NCBI GenBank assembly: GCA_964243295.1
Contig: CAXTEJ010000012.1
Location: 14,051 to 78,050, forward strand
From: CAXTEJ01 sp964243295
Lineage (GTDB): Bacteria > Actinomycetota > Actinomycetes > Actinomycetales > Angustibacteraceae
Direction of reading: 5' to 3'
Length of the DNA stretch: 64,000 nucleotides
The translations under genes were made by a program, and so were the position numbers. This document shows, in pieces, positions 20,691-28,505 of this stretch (positions are counted from its first letter, which is position 1; every line of letters begins with the position of its first letter). The notes beneath the pieces were generated by a model that was not told the origin of the DNA, made no database searches, and worked only from the letters and a program-made list of their open reading frames with translations.

Positions 20691-21349
20691 CCACCCCCCC
20701 GACCACCCCCCCGACCACCGTGGTGTTCGACCTCGGCGGCGTGCTGATCGGCTGGGACCCGACGCTGGCCTTCGCCGGTGTGCTCGAGCCCGCCGACGTG
20801 CCCGCCTTCTTCGATGAGGTCGACTTCGCCGAGTGGAACCACCGCCAGGACTCCGGGCGCAGCTTCGACGAGGGCGTCGCCGAGCTCGCCGGACGCTTCC
20901 CGCACCGCGCCGAGGTCATCGCCGCCTACGCCGCGAACTGGCGCGACACGCTCACCGGCGAGCTGCCCGACAGCGTCGAGGTCGTCGACGAGCTGCAGCG
21001 GGACGGCGTGCGGCTGCTCGCCCTCACCAACTGGTCGCACGAGACCTTCCCGTGGGCGCGCGAGAGGTTCCCGGTGCTGAGCCGGTTCGAGGGGGTCGTC
21101 GTCTCCGGCGACGAGGGGGTCGCCAAGCCCGACCCACGCCTGTTCGGCGTGCTGCTCGACCGCTACGACGTCGACCCGGGCGACGCCGTCTTCGTCGACG
21201 ACCGGCCCGACAACGTCCGGGCCGCGACGGCACTGGGCCTGCACGGGCTGGTCTTCACCGACGCCGCGACGCTGCGGGCCGACCTGGTGCGGCTCGGCGT
21301 GCTGCGGGCGGCCGGCGACACGGCGTCCGGGCACGGTCGGAGCACCTAG
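20687..21349 (+). CDS. HAD-superfamily hydrolase
   Basis: The 220-residue protein has all HAD motifs: FDLGGVL with the nucleophile Asp at about 15, the Thr/Asn motif LALTNWS, the motif III Lys in AKPDPRLF, and VFVDDRPDN. DLGG in place of DxD resembles the 2-haloacid dehalogenase/epoxide hydrolase-like subgroup. The substrate is unknown. A Thr-Pro tandem (TTPPTTPPTT) forms the extreme N-terminus. It starts inside the priA stop. Its own TAG stop begins the next -10 box. Confidence 0.9.
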   Translation: MTTPPTTPPTTVVFDLGGVLIGWDPTLAFAGVLEPADVPAFFDEVDFAEWNHRQDSGRSFDEGVAELAGRFPHRAEVIAAYAANWRDTLTGELPDSVEVVDELQRDGVRLLALTNWSHETFPWARERFPVLSRFEGVVVSGDEGVAKPDPRLFGVLLDRYDVDPGDAVFVDDRPDNVRAATALGLHGLVFTDAATLRADLVRLGVLRAAGDTASGHGRST

Positions 21350-21352
21350 ACT
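21347..21352 (+). promoter_or_regulatory. Putative -10 box of def overlapping a stop codon (TAGACT)
   Basis: TAGACT starts with the stop codon of the HAD gene and would give def a leader of about 47 bases. Confidence 0.45.
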
Positions 21353-21404
21353 GGACGCCGCGTCCAGCCGTCAGCCAGTCCCGCCGCAGGAAGGCCCCCC
21401 GCCC

Positions 21405-21950
21405 GTGCCCATCCAGGACATCCGGCTCTTCGGTGACCCGGTGCTGCGCACCCCGGCCGACGAGGTCACGGTGTTCGACAAGGAGCTGCGGCAGCTGGTC
21501 AAGGACCTCACCGACACGATGATGGACGCGCCCGGAGCCGGGCTGGCCGCGCCGCAGATCGGTGTCGGGCTGCGGGTGTTCACCTACTACGTCGACGACG
21601 TGCTGGGGCACCTGGTCAACCCCCGGCTCGCCCTGAGCGAGGAGCTGCAGGACGGCGAGGAGGGGTGCCTGTCGTTCCCGGGCGTCGTCTACGACACCCC
21701 GCGGGCGATGCGGGTCGTCGCCACGGGTCAGGACCAGCACGGTGAGCCGCTGAGGCTCGAGGGCACCGAGCTGCTCGCGCGCTGCATCCAGCACGAGACC
21801 GACCACCTCGACGGCATCCTGTTCATCGACCGCATGGACCGCGACCAGCGCAAGCTGGTCATGAAGGCCATCCGCGAGGCCGAGTGGACCGGCAGCCCGG
21901 TGCCGCAGCTGAAGGTCAGCCCGCACCTGACCTTCGGCAAGGCGCTGTAG
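21405..21950 (+). CDS. def: Peptide deformylase
   Basis: Deformylase removes the formyl group from new proteins. The GTG at 21405 gives 181 residues. All three family motifs are present: GAGLAAPQIG (about 44-53), EEGCLSFPG with the metal Cys near 88, and QHETDHLDG with the HExxH-type metal ligands near 128-136. It is followed after 3 bases by fmt, the enzyme that adds the formyl group, so the two sit in one unit. Confidence 0.97.
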   Translation: MPIQDIRLFGDPVLRTPADEVTVFDKELRQLVKDLTDTMMDAPGAGLAAPQIGVGLRVFTYYVDDVLGHLVNPRLALSEELQDGEEGCLSFPGVVYDTPRAMRVVATGQDQHGEPLRLEGTELLARCIQHETDHLDGILFIDRMDRDQRKLVMKAIREAEWTGSPVPQLKVSPHLTFGKAL

Positions 21951-21953
21951 CCC

Positions 21954-22913
21954 GTGCGCGTGGTCTTCGCGGGGACGCCGGCGGTGGCCCTGCCGGCGCT
22001 CGACGCCGTCCTCGCCTCGCGTCACGAGGTCGTCGCGGTGCTCACCCGCCCCGATGCCCCGGCCGGACGCGGTCGTCACCCGGCGGCCTCACCGGTCGCT
22101 GCTCGCGTCCGCGACCTCGGCATCGAGGTGCTCACCCCGCAGCGCCCGCGCGAGCCGGAGTTCCTCGAGCGGCTCGCGACCATCGCGCCCGACTGCTGCC
22201 CCGTCGTCGCCTACGGCGCGCTCGTGCCGCAGGCTGCCCTCGACGTGCCCCGCCACGGCTGGGTCAACCTGCACTTCTCGCTGCTGCCCGCCTGGCGCGG
22301 CGCCGCGCCCGTGCAGCACGCGATCATGGCCGGCGACGACGTGACCGGCGCCTGCACCTTCCTGCTCGAGGCCGGCCTCGACACCGGCCCGGTCCTCGGG
22401 GTGCTGACCGAGACCGTGCGCCCCACCGACACCAGCGGCGACCTGCTCGGCCGGCTCGCGGACGCCGGAGCCGGGCTGCTCGTGGCGACGCTCGACGGCA
22501 TCGAGGACGGCTCGCTGCACGCGCGCCCGCAACCCGCCGAGGGGGTCTCGCTCGCGCCGAAGGTCGAGGTCGGCGACGCCCACGTCGACTGGCGGGCGCC
22601 GGCCACCCGCATCGACCGGCTGGTCCGCGGCTGCACCCCCGCGCCCGGGGCCTGGACGACGTGGCGCGGCGATCGCGTCAAGCTCGGGCCGGTGTCGCAC
22701 GGTTCGCCGGACGACGCGCGCCCGGCGCTCGGCCCGGGCGAGCTGCACCCGACCCGACGGTCGGTCGAGGTCGGCACCGGTGGCGGGGTCGTCGTCCTCG
22801 GGACGGTGCAGCCGCCCGGCCGCAAGGCCATGCCCGCCGTCGACTGGGCCCGCGGCTCGCGGCTGACGGCGGGCGACCGCTTCGACCTCGACCCCCTCGG
22901 AGACGCGTCATGA
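21954..22913 (+). CDS. fmt: Methionyl-tRNA formyltransferase
   Basis: Fmt formylates initiator Met-tRNA with 10-formyl-tetrahydrofolate. The GTG at 21954 gives 319 residues. FAGTPAVALPAL opens the protein; the folate/catalytic block NLHFSLLPAWRGAAPVQHAI is near 104-123, followed by the C-terminal OB-like domain. In place of the usual SLLP catalytic neighbourhood all expected His/Asn/Asp residues are visible. It overlaps the next ATG by four bases (ATGA). Confidence 0.97.
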   Translation: MRVVFAGTPAVALPALDAVLASRHEVVAVLTRPDAPAGRGRHPAASPVAARVRDLGIEVLTPQRPREPEFLERLATIAPDCCPVVAYGALVPQAALDVPRHGWVNLHFSLLPAWRGAAPVQHAIMAGDDVTGACTFLLEAGLDTGPVLGVLTETVRPTDTSGDLLGRLADAGAGLLVATLDGIEDGSLHARPQPAEGVSLAPKVEVGDAHVDWRAPATRIDRLVRGCTPAPGAWTTWRGDRVKLGPVSHGSPDDARPALGPGELHPTRRSVEVGTGGGVVVLGTVQPPGRKAMPAVDWARGSRLTAGDRFDLDPLGDAS

Positions 22914-24352
22914 CCGGTCAGCGACGTCCCGGCCAGCCCGCTCGCGAGGCCGGCCCCCGCTCGGCGCAGAAGCCGTCGCAGCGCTCGCGCCGCGCCGACG
23001 CGCCGCGGCAGGCGGCGTACGAGACGGTCCGCGCGGTCGCCACCAAGGACGCCTACGCCAACCTGGTGCTCCCCGGCCTGCTGCGTGATCGGCGCATCAC
23101 CGACCGCGACGCCGCGTTCGCGACCGAGCTGACCTACGGCACGCTGCGCATGCAGGGCCTGTACGACGCGGTGCTCGCCCGCTGCGTCGACCGCCCGCTC
23201 GACGGCCTCGACGACGGGGTGCTCGACGCGCTGCGGCTCGGCGCCCACCAGCTGCTCGGCATGCGCGTGCCCCCGCACGCGGCGGTCGGCGAGACGGTCG
23301 CGCTGGTGCGCGACAACCTCGGCGGCGGCCCTGCCGGGCTGACCAACGCCGTGCTGCGCAAGGTCGGCGACCGTGACGTGGCCGCGTGGGTCGACGAGCT
23401 CGCCGAGGGGTCGGCGACGCTCGACCGCCTGGCGCTGCAGCACAGCCACCCGCTGTGGGTCGTCCGCGCGCTGCGCGAGGCGCTCGCCGGGCGCGGGGTC
23501 GCGGCCGACCGGCTCGACACCGAGCTCGAGCAGCTGCTGGCCGCCGACAACGCCGCCGCGAAGGTCACGCTCGTCGCCCGGCCAGGCCTCGCGACCCGCG
23601 ACGAGCTCGTCGTCGCCGGTGGTGAGCCGTCCGCGGTGTCGCCGTACGCGGTGCTGTGGCCGGGCGGCGACCCGAGCTCGCTGCCCGCCGTGCGGGAGGG
23701 GCGTGCCGGCGTCCAGGACGAGGGCAGCCAGCTGGTGGCGCTCGCGCTGGCAAGCGCCCCGGTCGAGGGCCGCGACGAGCGCTGGCTCGACCTGTGCGCC
23801 GGGCCGGGCGGCAAGGCTGCGCTGCTCGGTGCGCTCGTCGCGGCCCGCGGCGGCACGCTGACCGCGATCGAGCAGGCCTCGCACCGTGCGGCGCTGGTGC
23901 GCTCGGCCGTGGCCGCGCTGGGCGAGAGCGTCGTGGTGCGCCGCGCCGACGGCCGCGAGCTCGGTGAGCAGGAGCCGGGCGGCTACGACCGCGTGCTCGT
24001 CGACGCTCCCTGCACCGGCCTGGGCGCGTTGCGCCGCAGGCCTGAGGCGCGCTGGCGGCGCCAGCCCTCCGACGTCGCCGGCCTCGCGCCGCTGCAGCGG
24101 GCCCTGCTCGACTCGGCCGCCTCCGCCGTGCGCCCCGGTGGCCTGGTCGCCTACGCGGTGTGCTCGCCGCACGTGGCCGAGACCCGCCTGGTGGTCGACG
24201 ACGTCGTCCGCCGTCGCGGTGACCTCGAGGTCGTCGACGCGCGCCCGATGCTGCCCGACGTACCCGCCCTCGACGACGCCCCCACCGTGCAGCTGTGGCC
24301 GCACCGCCAGGGCACCGACGCCATGTTCCTCGCGCTGCTGCGCCGCACCTGA
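22910..24352 (+). CDS. rsmB: 16S rRNA m5C967 methyltransferase (RsmB/Sun family)
   Basis: RsmB methylates a cytosine of 16S rRNA. From ATG 22910 it has 480 residues: a basic Arg-Ser-rich lead, a NusB-like RNA-binding domain (about 35-165), and a Rossmann methyltransferase domain with LDLCAGPGGKAALL (SAM site, about 290-303), VDAPCTGLG carrying one catalytic Cys, and VCSPH carrying the second. Lys/Gln-rich loops are intact. It closes the def-fmt-rsmB cluster; the repeat array begins 20 bases after its stop. Confidence 0.95.
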   Translation: MTGQRRPGQPAREAGPRSAQKPSQRSRRADAPRQAAYETVRAVATKDAYANLVLPGLLRDRRITDRDAAFATELTYGTLRMQGLYDAVLARCVDRPLDGLDDGVLDALRLGAHQLLGMRVPPHAAVGETVALVRDNLGGGPAGLTNAVLRKVGDRDVAAWVDELAEGSATLDRLALQHSHPLWVVRALREALAGRGVAADRLDTELEQLLAADNAAAKVTLVARPGLATRDELVVAGGEPSAVSPYAVLWPGGDPSSLPAVREGRAGVQDEGSQLVALALASAPVEGRDERWLDLCAGPGGKAALLGALVAARGGTLTAIEQASHRAALVRSAVAALGESVVVRRADGRELGEQEPGGYDRVLVDAPCTGLGALRRRPEARWRRQPSDVAGLAPLQRALLDSAASAVRPGGLVAYAVCSPHVAETRLVVDDVVRRRGDLEVVDARPMLPDVPALDDAPTVQLWPHRQGTDAMFLALLRRT

Positions 24353-24372
24353 CGCACCCGCGGCACCGCACC

Positions 24373-24559
24373 GTGATCATGCGATCCCGGCTCGCTGCGC
24401 CCCCCCGTCGGTGATCTGGCGATCGCGGCTCGCTGCGGCCACCCGTCGGTGATCTTGCGATCGCGGCTCGCCAGCTTGAGCGACCCCGACCCGTCGTCGT
24501 TCGCCCGGGCACGTCGTCCCAGATGTGCGGACGGCGCTGGGCCGGGATTGCATGATCAC
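24373..24559. repeat. GTGATC repeat cluster at convergent rsmB / minus-strand junction
   Basis: Three plus-oriented copies of an 18-base core (24373-24390, 24411-24428, 24449-24466) recur at exactly 38 bases with CGGCTCGCTGCG-like spacers. One minus-oriented copy lies at 24542-24559. GATC-N4-GATC inside the core can fold as a 4-bp stem and tetraloop. The remaining intergenic sequence to 24592 is G-rich with an 18-base tandem (GTGGTCAGG units) and no gene. Confidence 0.8.
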
Positions 24560-24592
24560 GGGGGTGGGGGTGTGGTCAGGGTGGGGGTGTGG

Positions 24593-24916
24593 TCAGGGGC
24601 GGGGCGGGGGCGGTGGGGTCTTGCCGCGCCAGCGCAGGCTCTGGTCGTTGAGGGTGCGGACGACGGGGTCGCCGTCGCTGGCCATGAGCTCGGCGGCGGC
24701 GACCGCCCGCTCGAGCTGGACGTCGGTCAGCTGGGTGAACGCGGGGGAGCGGCGGCGGTCGAGGACGTCGTACCAGCAGGCGCCGACGGCGTGGTCGAGG
24801 ACGATGCGACCGAAGCAGTGGTCGGCGGTGACGACCCAGCGCTGCTCGCGGGCGCGGCGCGGCAGCTCGACGAGCACGAGGGCGCGGTAGCGGGCGAGCA
24901 GCTCCTCGCGCGTCAC
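24593..24916 (-). CDS. Conserved hypothetical protein
   Basis: From GTG 24916 the protein is 107 residues. A compact core reads HCFGRIVLDHAVGACWYDVLD with a following LTDVQLERAV, a pattern I associate with an uncharacterised actinobacterial family but cannot name. There is no signal or membrane segment, and the C-terminus is Pro-rich (PPPPPRP). A longer frame extending upstream overlaps the VOC gene and has shadow-like composition. Function unknown. Confidence 0.6.
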   Translation of the reverse strand: MTREELLARYRALVLVELPRRAREQRWVVTADHCFGRIVLDHAVGACWYDVLDRRRSPAFTQLTDVQLERAVAAAELMASDGDPVVRTLNDQSLRWRGKTPPPPPRP

Positions 24917-24956
24917 CCCGCCAGCTGGGTGCGGACGGGACTCGACCCGCGCCCGC

Positions 24957-25424
24957 TCAGCCGCCAACGGTCTCGGCGGCCGAGGCGGCCGAGGGCTCGG
25001 TGGCGTCGTCGGTGGCGGAGTCGGCGGGCCGCACTGCGGCCGGGTCCATCCACAGGACCTCGAACACGTGACCCTCGGGGTCGGCGAACGACCGGCCGTA
25101 CATGAAGCCGTGGTCCTGCGGCGGCAGCCAGGCCGAGCCGCCCGCCGCGAGCGCCGCGTCGGCAAGGGCGTCGACCTCCTCCCGGCTGCCGGCCGACAGG
25201 GCGTGCAGCACACCGGTCGACTCGCGCGGGTCGGCGATGGTGCCGGTCACGAAGTCCCGGAACCGGGACCGCTCGAGCAGCATGAGCACGATCGACTCGC
25301 TGATGATGACGTTGGTCGTGCGCTCGTCGGAGAACTGCGGGTTGGTGCCGAACCCGAGCGCGGACCAGAAGGCGGCGGACGCGCTGACGTCGCGCACCGG
25401 CAGGTTGATGAAGACCATCGTCAT
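24957..25424 (-). CDS. VOC (glyoxalase/bleomycin-resistance fold) family protein
   Basis: From ATG 25424, preceded by GGGAG at 7 bases, the protein is 155 residues. MVFINLPVRDVSASAAFWSALGF opens the first beta-alpha-beta-beta-beta module; DHGFMYGRSFADPEGHVFEVLWMD closes the second. One metal-ligand Glu (FEVLW) is visible. Members of this branch resemble PhnB-like lactoylglutathione lyase relatives without a proven substrate. The Ala/Thr/Ser-rich tail is low complexity. Confidence 0.85.
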   Translation of the reverse strand: MTMVFINLPVRDVSASAAFWSALGFGTNPQFSDERTTNVIISESIVLMLLERSRFRDFVTGTIADPRESTGVLHALSAGSREEVDALADAALAAGGSAWLPPQDHGFMYGRSFADPEGHVFEVLWMDPAAVRPADSATDDATEPSAASAAETVGG

Positions 25425-25487
25425 CGCGTGCTCCCGCGTCATCGAGGCCACCGCGACCGGTGGCGCTCCCGGCACCGTAGCCGCCGG

Positions 25488-25887
25488 TCACCGGGCGCGC
25501 AGCAGCCGGCGTCCGGGCACCTCGACCAGCCGCCCCAGCCACGGCGGGCGCTGCTGGTGGGCGCGCAGCAGCAGGACGCCGGCCACGAACTCCGTGCCGA
25601 CGCGCAGCATGCTCGCGTGCGGCGCCAACGGCAACGTGCCGTCGGTGATGCCGAGGGCGCCGTTCACCGCGGCCTGGAGCAATGTCGACGCCGAGGTAGT
25701 CCATCGCCATCACCGGAGCAAGCGGCCGCAGCACGGGGGCGAGGGCCAGCACGTCGTCCTGGAAGTGGAAGAGCACCACCCAGACGGCGGCGACGGCGCG
25801 CAGCCCGGTGAGCGCGTGGATCGTCGGCCGTGCCGGCGCGGAGTCCGGCAGCCGGGGTGAGCGCAGCTCACGCGCTTCCACAGCCAC
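25488..25887 (-). pseudogene. Remnant of an acyltransferase-3 (OafA-type) gene with internal deletion
   Basis: Reading from 25887, the N-terminus carries the acyltransferase-3 opening HALTGLRAVAAVWVVLFHF and MDYLGVDI. Intact relatives continue FFVLSGFIL; here the frame breaks. In the next frame a fragment from deeper in such proteins follows (HASMLRVGTEFVAGVLLLRAH) and stops at 25488. The simplest account is an internal deletion of several hundred bases plus a frame change. A full enzyme has 350-400 residues and ten membrane helices, so this piece should be inactive. Confidence 0.75.
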
Positions 25888-25921
25888 GCGCCGACGCTGA
25901 CGACGCCGCGCCGGTGGTAGC

Positions 25922-26617
25922 TCAGATGCCGGCGGTCAGCACCACGTCGCCGGCGGCGTCGGTGAGCGTGAAGGAGGTGGCGTCCGCGCGCAGGACGTCG
26001 GCGTTGAGGTTGCAGTGGATCGTCCGGCCGCCGGTGCCGACCATGCCGCCGGCGTCGTGACGGGTGCCGTCGCGGCCGAGCACCGACATCTCGAACCCGC
26101 GGCCCGCGGGCAGCCCGGTGGCGGTCAGCTTGATCTCGACGCCCCAGGTGTGGGCCACCAGGTCGGCGCTCGCGCTCACACCCGCCGCCCGGCTGGTCAC
26201 CGCGACGGGCTCGAGCGGGACCGTGGCGACGGCGGGCGCCGGGTCGGGCCGCCCGAGGACGTAGCCGCCGACGCCCGACCCGACGAGCACCGCCGCGGCG
26301 GCCGCCCCCAGCAGCCCGCGCCGGACGGCGACGCGACGACGGCGTGCCGCGCGCTCGGTGCGCACCTGCCGCTCGATCCGGGTGGCGAGCAGCGCGCCCG
26401 GCTCCGCCGCGGGCTCGTCGAGCACCCCGGGGTCGACGTCCCGCAGCAGGGCGGCGAGCGGACCGATCTCGGCGAGCTCGGCCCGGCAGGCTGCGCAGCC
26501 GTCCAGGTGGGAGCGCATCCGCGCGCCCTCGACGTCATCGAGGTGACCGAGGACGTACGCGCCCAGCAGCTCGCGCTGGTCGCGGTGACCGCGGGCCTCG
26601 GGGGAGGGCGTGCTCAC
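25922..26617 (-). CDS. Anti-sigma factor with zinc finger and RskA-type domain
   Basis: From GTG 26617 the protein has 231 residues. A cytosolic N-terminal zinc-binding anti-sigma domain carries the H-x3-C-x2-C motif HLDGCAAC (about 38-45). One membrane helix (LLGAAAAAVLVGSGVGGYVLG, about 106-126) leads to an extracytoplasmic RskA-like domain. Its GTG overlaps the sigma gene stop, so both are translated together. It should hold the sigma factor until a membrane signal triggers proteolysis. Confidence 0.9.
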   Translation of the reverse strand: MSTPSPEARGHRDQRELLGAYVLGHLDDVEGARMRSHLDGCAACRAELAEIGPLAALLRDVDPGVLDEPAAEPGALLATRIERQVRTERAARRRRVAVRRGLLGAAAAAVLVGSGVGGYVLGRPDPAPAVATVPLEPVAVTSRAAGVSASADLVAHTWGVEIKLTATGLPAGRGFEMSVLGRDGTRHDAGGMVGTGGRTIHCNLNADVLRADATSFTLTDAAGDVVLTAGI

Positions 26618-27168
26618 GGCGTCACCTCCATCTCGTCCATGGCCATTCTCAGGGCCTTGAGTCCGTAGAACACGCGCGTGCGCACGGTCGCGACCGGCAC
26701 GCCGAGCTCGGCGGCGACCTCGGCGTAGGGCCGGTCGCGCAGGTAGGTCTCGACGATCGCGCGGCGGTGGTCCTCGCCGATGCGCCGCAGCGCCTCCTCG
26801 ACGACCCAGCCGCGCAGCAGCCGCTCGGCCGGGTCGGGGTGCGCCGCGGCGGGAGCGCCGGCCTCCGGCGAGCCGACGTCGCCGACGAGGCCCTCCAGCC
26901 ACGGCCGGGCGCGGGTCGCCCGCGACTGGTCGACCACGACGTTGCGCGCGATCGCGAACAGCCACACCCGCAGGCTGGCGAGCTCGGGGTCGTAGCGGTC
27001 GGCGGCCCGCCAGGCGCGCAGGAACGTCTCCTGCACCGCGTCCTGCGCGGCGCCGTCGTCGCCGAGCGCGCGGCGGGCGAAGCGGTACAGCTCGGCGCCG
27101 TGCGCGGTGTAGGCGGCGCGCAGGCCCTCGTCACGGTCCAGCGACGACGTCACGGCGACATCGGGCAC
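26614..27168 (-). CDS. ECF sigma factor (SigK-like)
   Basis: The 184-residue protein has sigma region 2 (YRFARRALGDDGAAQDAVQETFLRAWRAA, with the DAVQETFL signature) and region 4 (RPYAEVAAELGVPVATVRTRVFYGLKALR) joined by a short linker. The start GTG 27168 follows GGGAGG at 8 bases. It overlaps its anti-sigma gene by GTGA. A promoter of ECF architecture precedes it, and an identical one faces the divergent DUF4394 gene, arguing that both are in its regulon. Confidence 0.93.
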   Translation of the reverse strand: MPDVAVTSSLDRDEGLRAAYTAHGAELYRFARRALGDDGAAQDAVQETFLRAWRAADRYDPELASLRVWLFAIARNVVVDQSRATRARPWLEGLVGDVGSPEAGAPAAAHPDPAERLLRGWVVEEALRRIGEDHRRAIVETYLRDRPYAEVAAELGVPVATVRTRVFYGLKALRMAMDEMEVTP

Positions 27169-27189
27169 GCGCACCACCTCCCGGGGTGT

Positions 27190-27217
27190 GTACGTCGGCC
27201 GGCCCGGCGGCGTTCAC
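27190..27217 (-). promoter_or_regulatory. ECF-type promoter of the sigma/anti-sigma operon
   Basis: On the minus strand GTGAAC (27217-27212), 17 bases and CGTAC (27194-27190) match the AAC-N17-CGT pattern of ECF promoters. The start codon lies about 22 bases further, leaving a short leader with GGGAGG. Probably autoregulated. Confidence 0.7.
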
Positions 27218-27277
27218 CGCGCGAGACCGCAGCGGCCGGGCCCCGGCCGATCCTGCCGCGAAAAGTTCCGGCTGGCC

Positions 27278-27305
27278 GTGAACGTCGCCCTGCCGCGCGC
27301 CGTAC
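27278..27305 (+). promoter_or_regulatory. ECF-type promoter of the DUF4394 gene
   Basis: GTGAAC (27278-27283), 17 bases and CGTAC (27301-27305) repeat the divergent promoter's boxes and spacing exactly. The gene starts 49 bases downstream after AGGAGGA. Confidence 0.7.
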
Positions 27306-27353
27306 CCACCATCACGAGCTGGTCACCGGACCGGCCGCACCCCAGGAGGAACG

Positions 27354-28241
27354 ATGCGCAACCGCACTCGCACCACCGTCGCTGCGACGATCGCCGTCGC
27401 GGCCGTCGGGCTCGCGACCCAGGCGGCCACGGCCAGCGGTCCGGTCGCGACGGGCACCCGTCCCGCTGCTGCGGTATCGGCGGCCGCCACGACCGTCGTC
27501 GCCGCGGGCCTGACCCGCGACGGCCGCCTCGCGTCCTTCGACATCACCAAGCCGCAGGCCGCGAAGATCGTCGGCGCCTTCACCGGCCTGGTGCAGGACA
27601 CCTCGGTCGTCGGCATCGACTACCGCGTGCAGGACGGCCTGCTGTACGCCGTCGGCAACGCGGGCGGCATCTACACCGTCGTCCCCACCACCGCCGCGGC
27701 GACGCTGGTCGCCCGCCTCACCGTGCCGCTGGTCGGCACCTACTTCGACATCGACTTCAACCCCGCCGCCGACGCGCTGCGCATCGTCGCCGACACCGGG
27801 CAGAACCTGCGTCACCCCTTCGCCGCCGGTGCGGCGAACGGCACCACGGCCCGCGACGGTGGCCTGACCTACCCGACCGGTCCCGGCGGTGGCATCAGCG
27901 CGGTGGCCTACGTCAACAACGACCTGAGCCCCGCGACGGGCACCGCGCTGTTCGACCTCGACACGATGAAGGACCAGGTCGCCCAGCAGGTGCCCGCCAA
28001 CGCCGGCACCCTGTCCCAGGTGGGCGAGCTCGGTGTCGACATCGGCGCCTCGGCCGGCTTCGACATCCTCACGCTCACCGCCTCAGGCCGGGCCGTCGCG
28101 AACGTCGGGCTGGCCAGCGTGCTCGTCGACCGCGTGTACCGGCTCTACACCGTCGACCTCCTCAGCGGTGCGGCCGTGCCCGTCGGCGCGTTCTCGCGCG
28201 GCGCGCAGGTCGTCGACCTCGCGGTGCCGACGGCCGGCTGA
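27354..28241 (+). CDS. Secreted DUF4394 domain protein
   Basis: The ATG at 27354 follows AGGAGGA. The 295-residue protein has a Sec signal (RNRTR, hydrophobic stretch, cleavage after ATAS near 28) and a DUF4394 beta-propeller-like domain: VVAAGLTRDGRLASFDITKPQ, GIDYRVQDGLLYAVGNAGGIY, DIDFNPAADALRIVADTGQN and AYVNNDL. Such proteins are extracellular and of unknown function. The shared promoter with the ECF operon implies it is made in response to the same envelope signal. Confidence 0.88.
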   Translation: MRNRTRTTVAATIAVAAVGLATQAATASGPVATGTRPAAAVSAAATTVVAAGLTRDGRLASFDITKPQAAKIVGAFTGLVQDTSVVGIDYRVQDGLLYAVGNAGGIYTVVPTTAAATLVARLTVPLVGTYFDIDFNPAADALRIVADTGQNLRHPFAAGAANGTTARDGGLTYPTGPGGGISAVAYVNNDLSPATGTALFDLDTMKDQVAQQVPANAGTLSQVGELGVDIGASAGFDILTLTASGRAVANVGLASVLVDRVYRLYTVDLLSGAAVPVGAFSRGAQVVDLAVPTAG

Positions 28242-28257
28242 GGTCGCGGCGCGGCGA

Positions 28258-28293
28258 CGGGCGGGCCCCGGGAACATCCCCGGGGCCCGCCCG
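28258..28293. terminator. GC-rich terminator hairpin after the DUF4394 gene
   Basis: A perfect 15-bp inverted repeat with a 6-base loop (AACATC at 28273-28278) begins 17 bases after the stop codon. There is no T-run, as is usual for actinobacterial intrinsic terminators. Confidence 0.8.
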
Positions 28294-28397
28294 GTTGACG
28301 CCCCTGTCGCGACGGTGACAAGACCCCCGGGCCTCACCTTCAGCCGCTACGAGCGGCGACTCGCCGAGAGGCGTCCGCCGTCGCGACACACACGTCC

Positions 28398-28427
28398 CAG
28401 TGGACGGCGGGCCCCCGCCGTCCACTG
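28398..28427. repeat. Perfect 14-bp inverted repeat upstream of xfp
   Basis: CAGTGGACGGCGGG and its exact complement are separated by two bases. It lies about 80 bases before the xfp start, upstream of a possible -10 box CAGACT near 28471. It could be an operator, a second terminator, or an RNA hairpin. The rest of the gap between the DUF4394 gene and xfp holds no gene. Confidence 0.65.
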
Positions 28428-28505
28428 TGCGTTCACGGGGGCGCCGGGTGCGTCCCCGGTGCGGGCGCCGCAGACTGGGCACCACGCCTCGAGCTGGGAG
28501 CCCCC

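Noticed and set aside
24373..24466. CRISPR-like periodic array
   Set aside because: Only three degenerate units, spacers are related to each other, and no cas genes are present.
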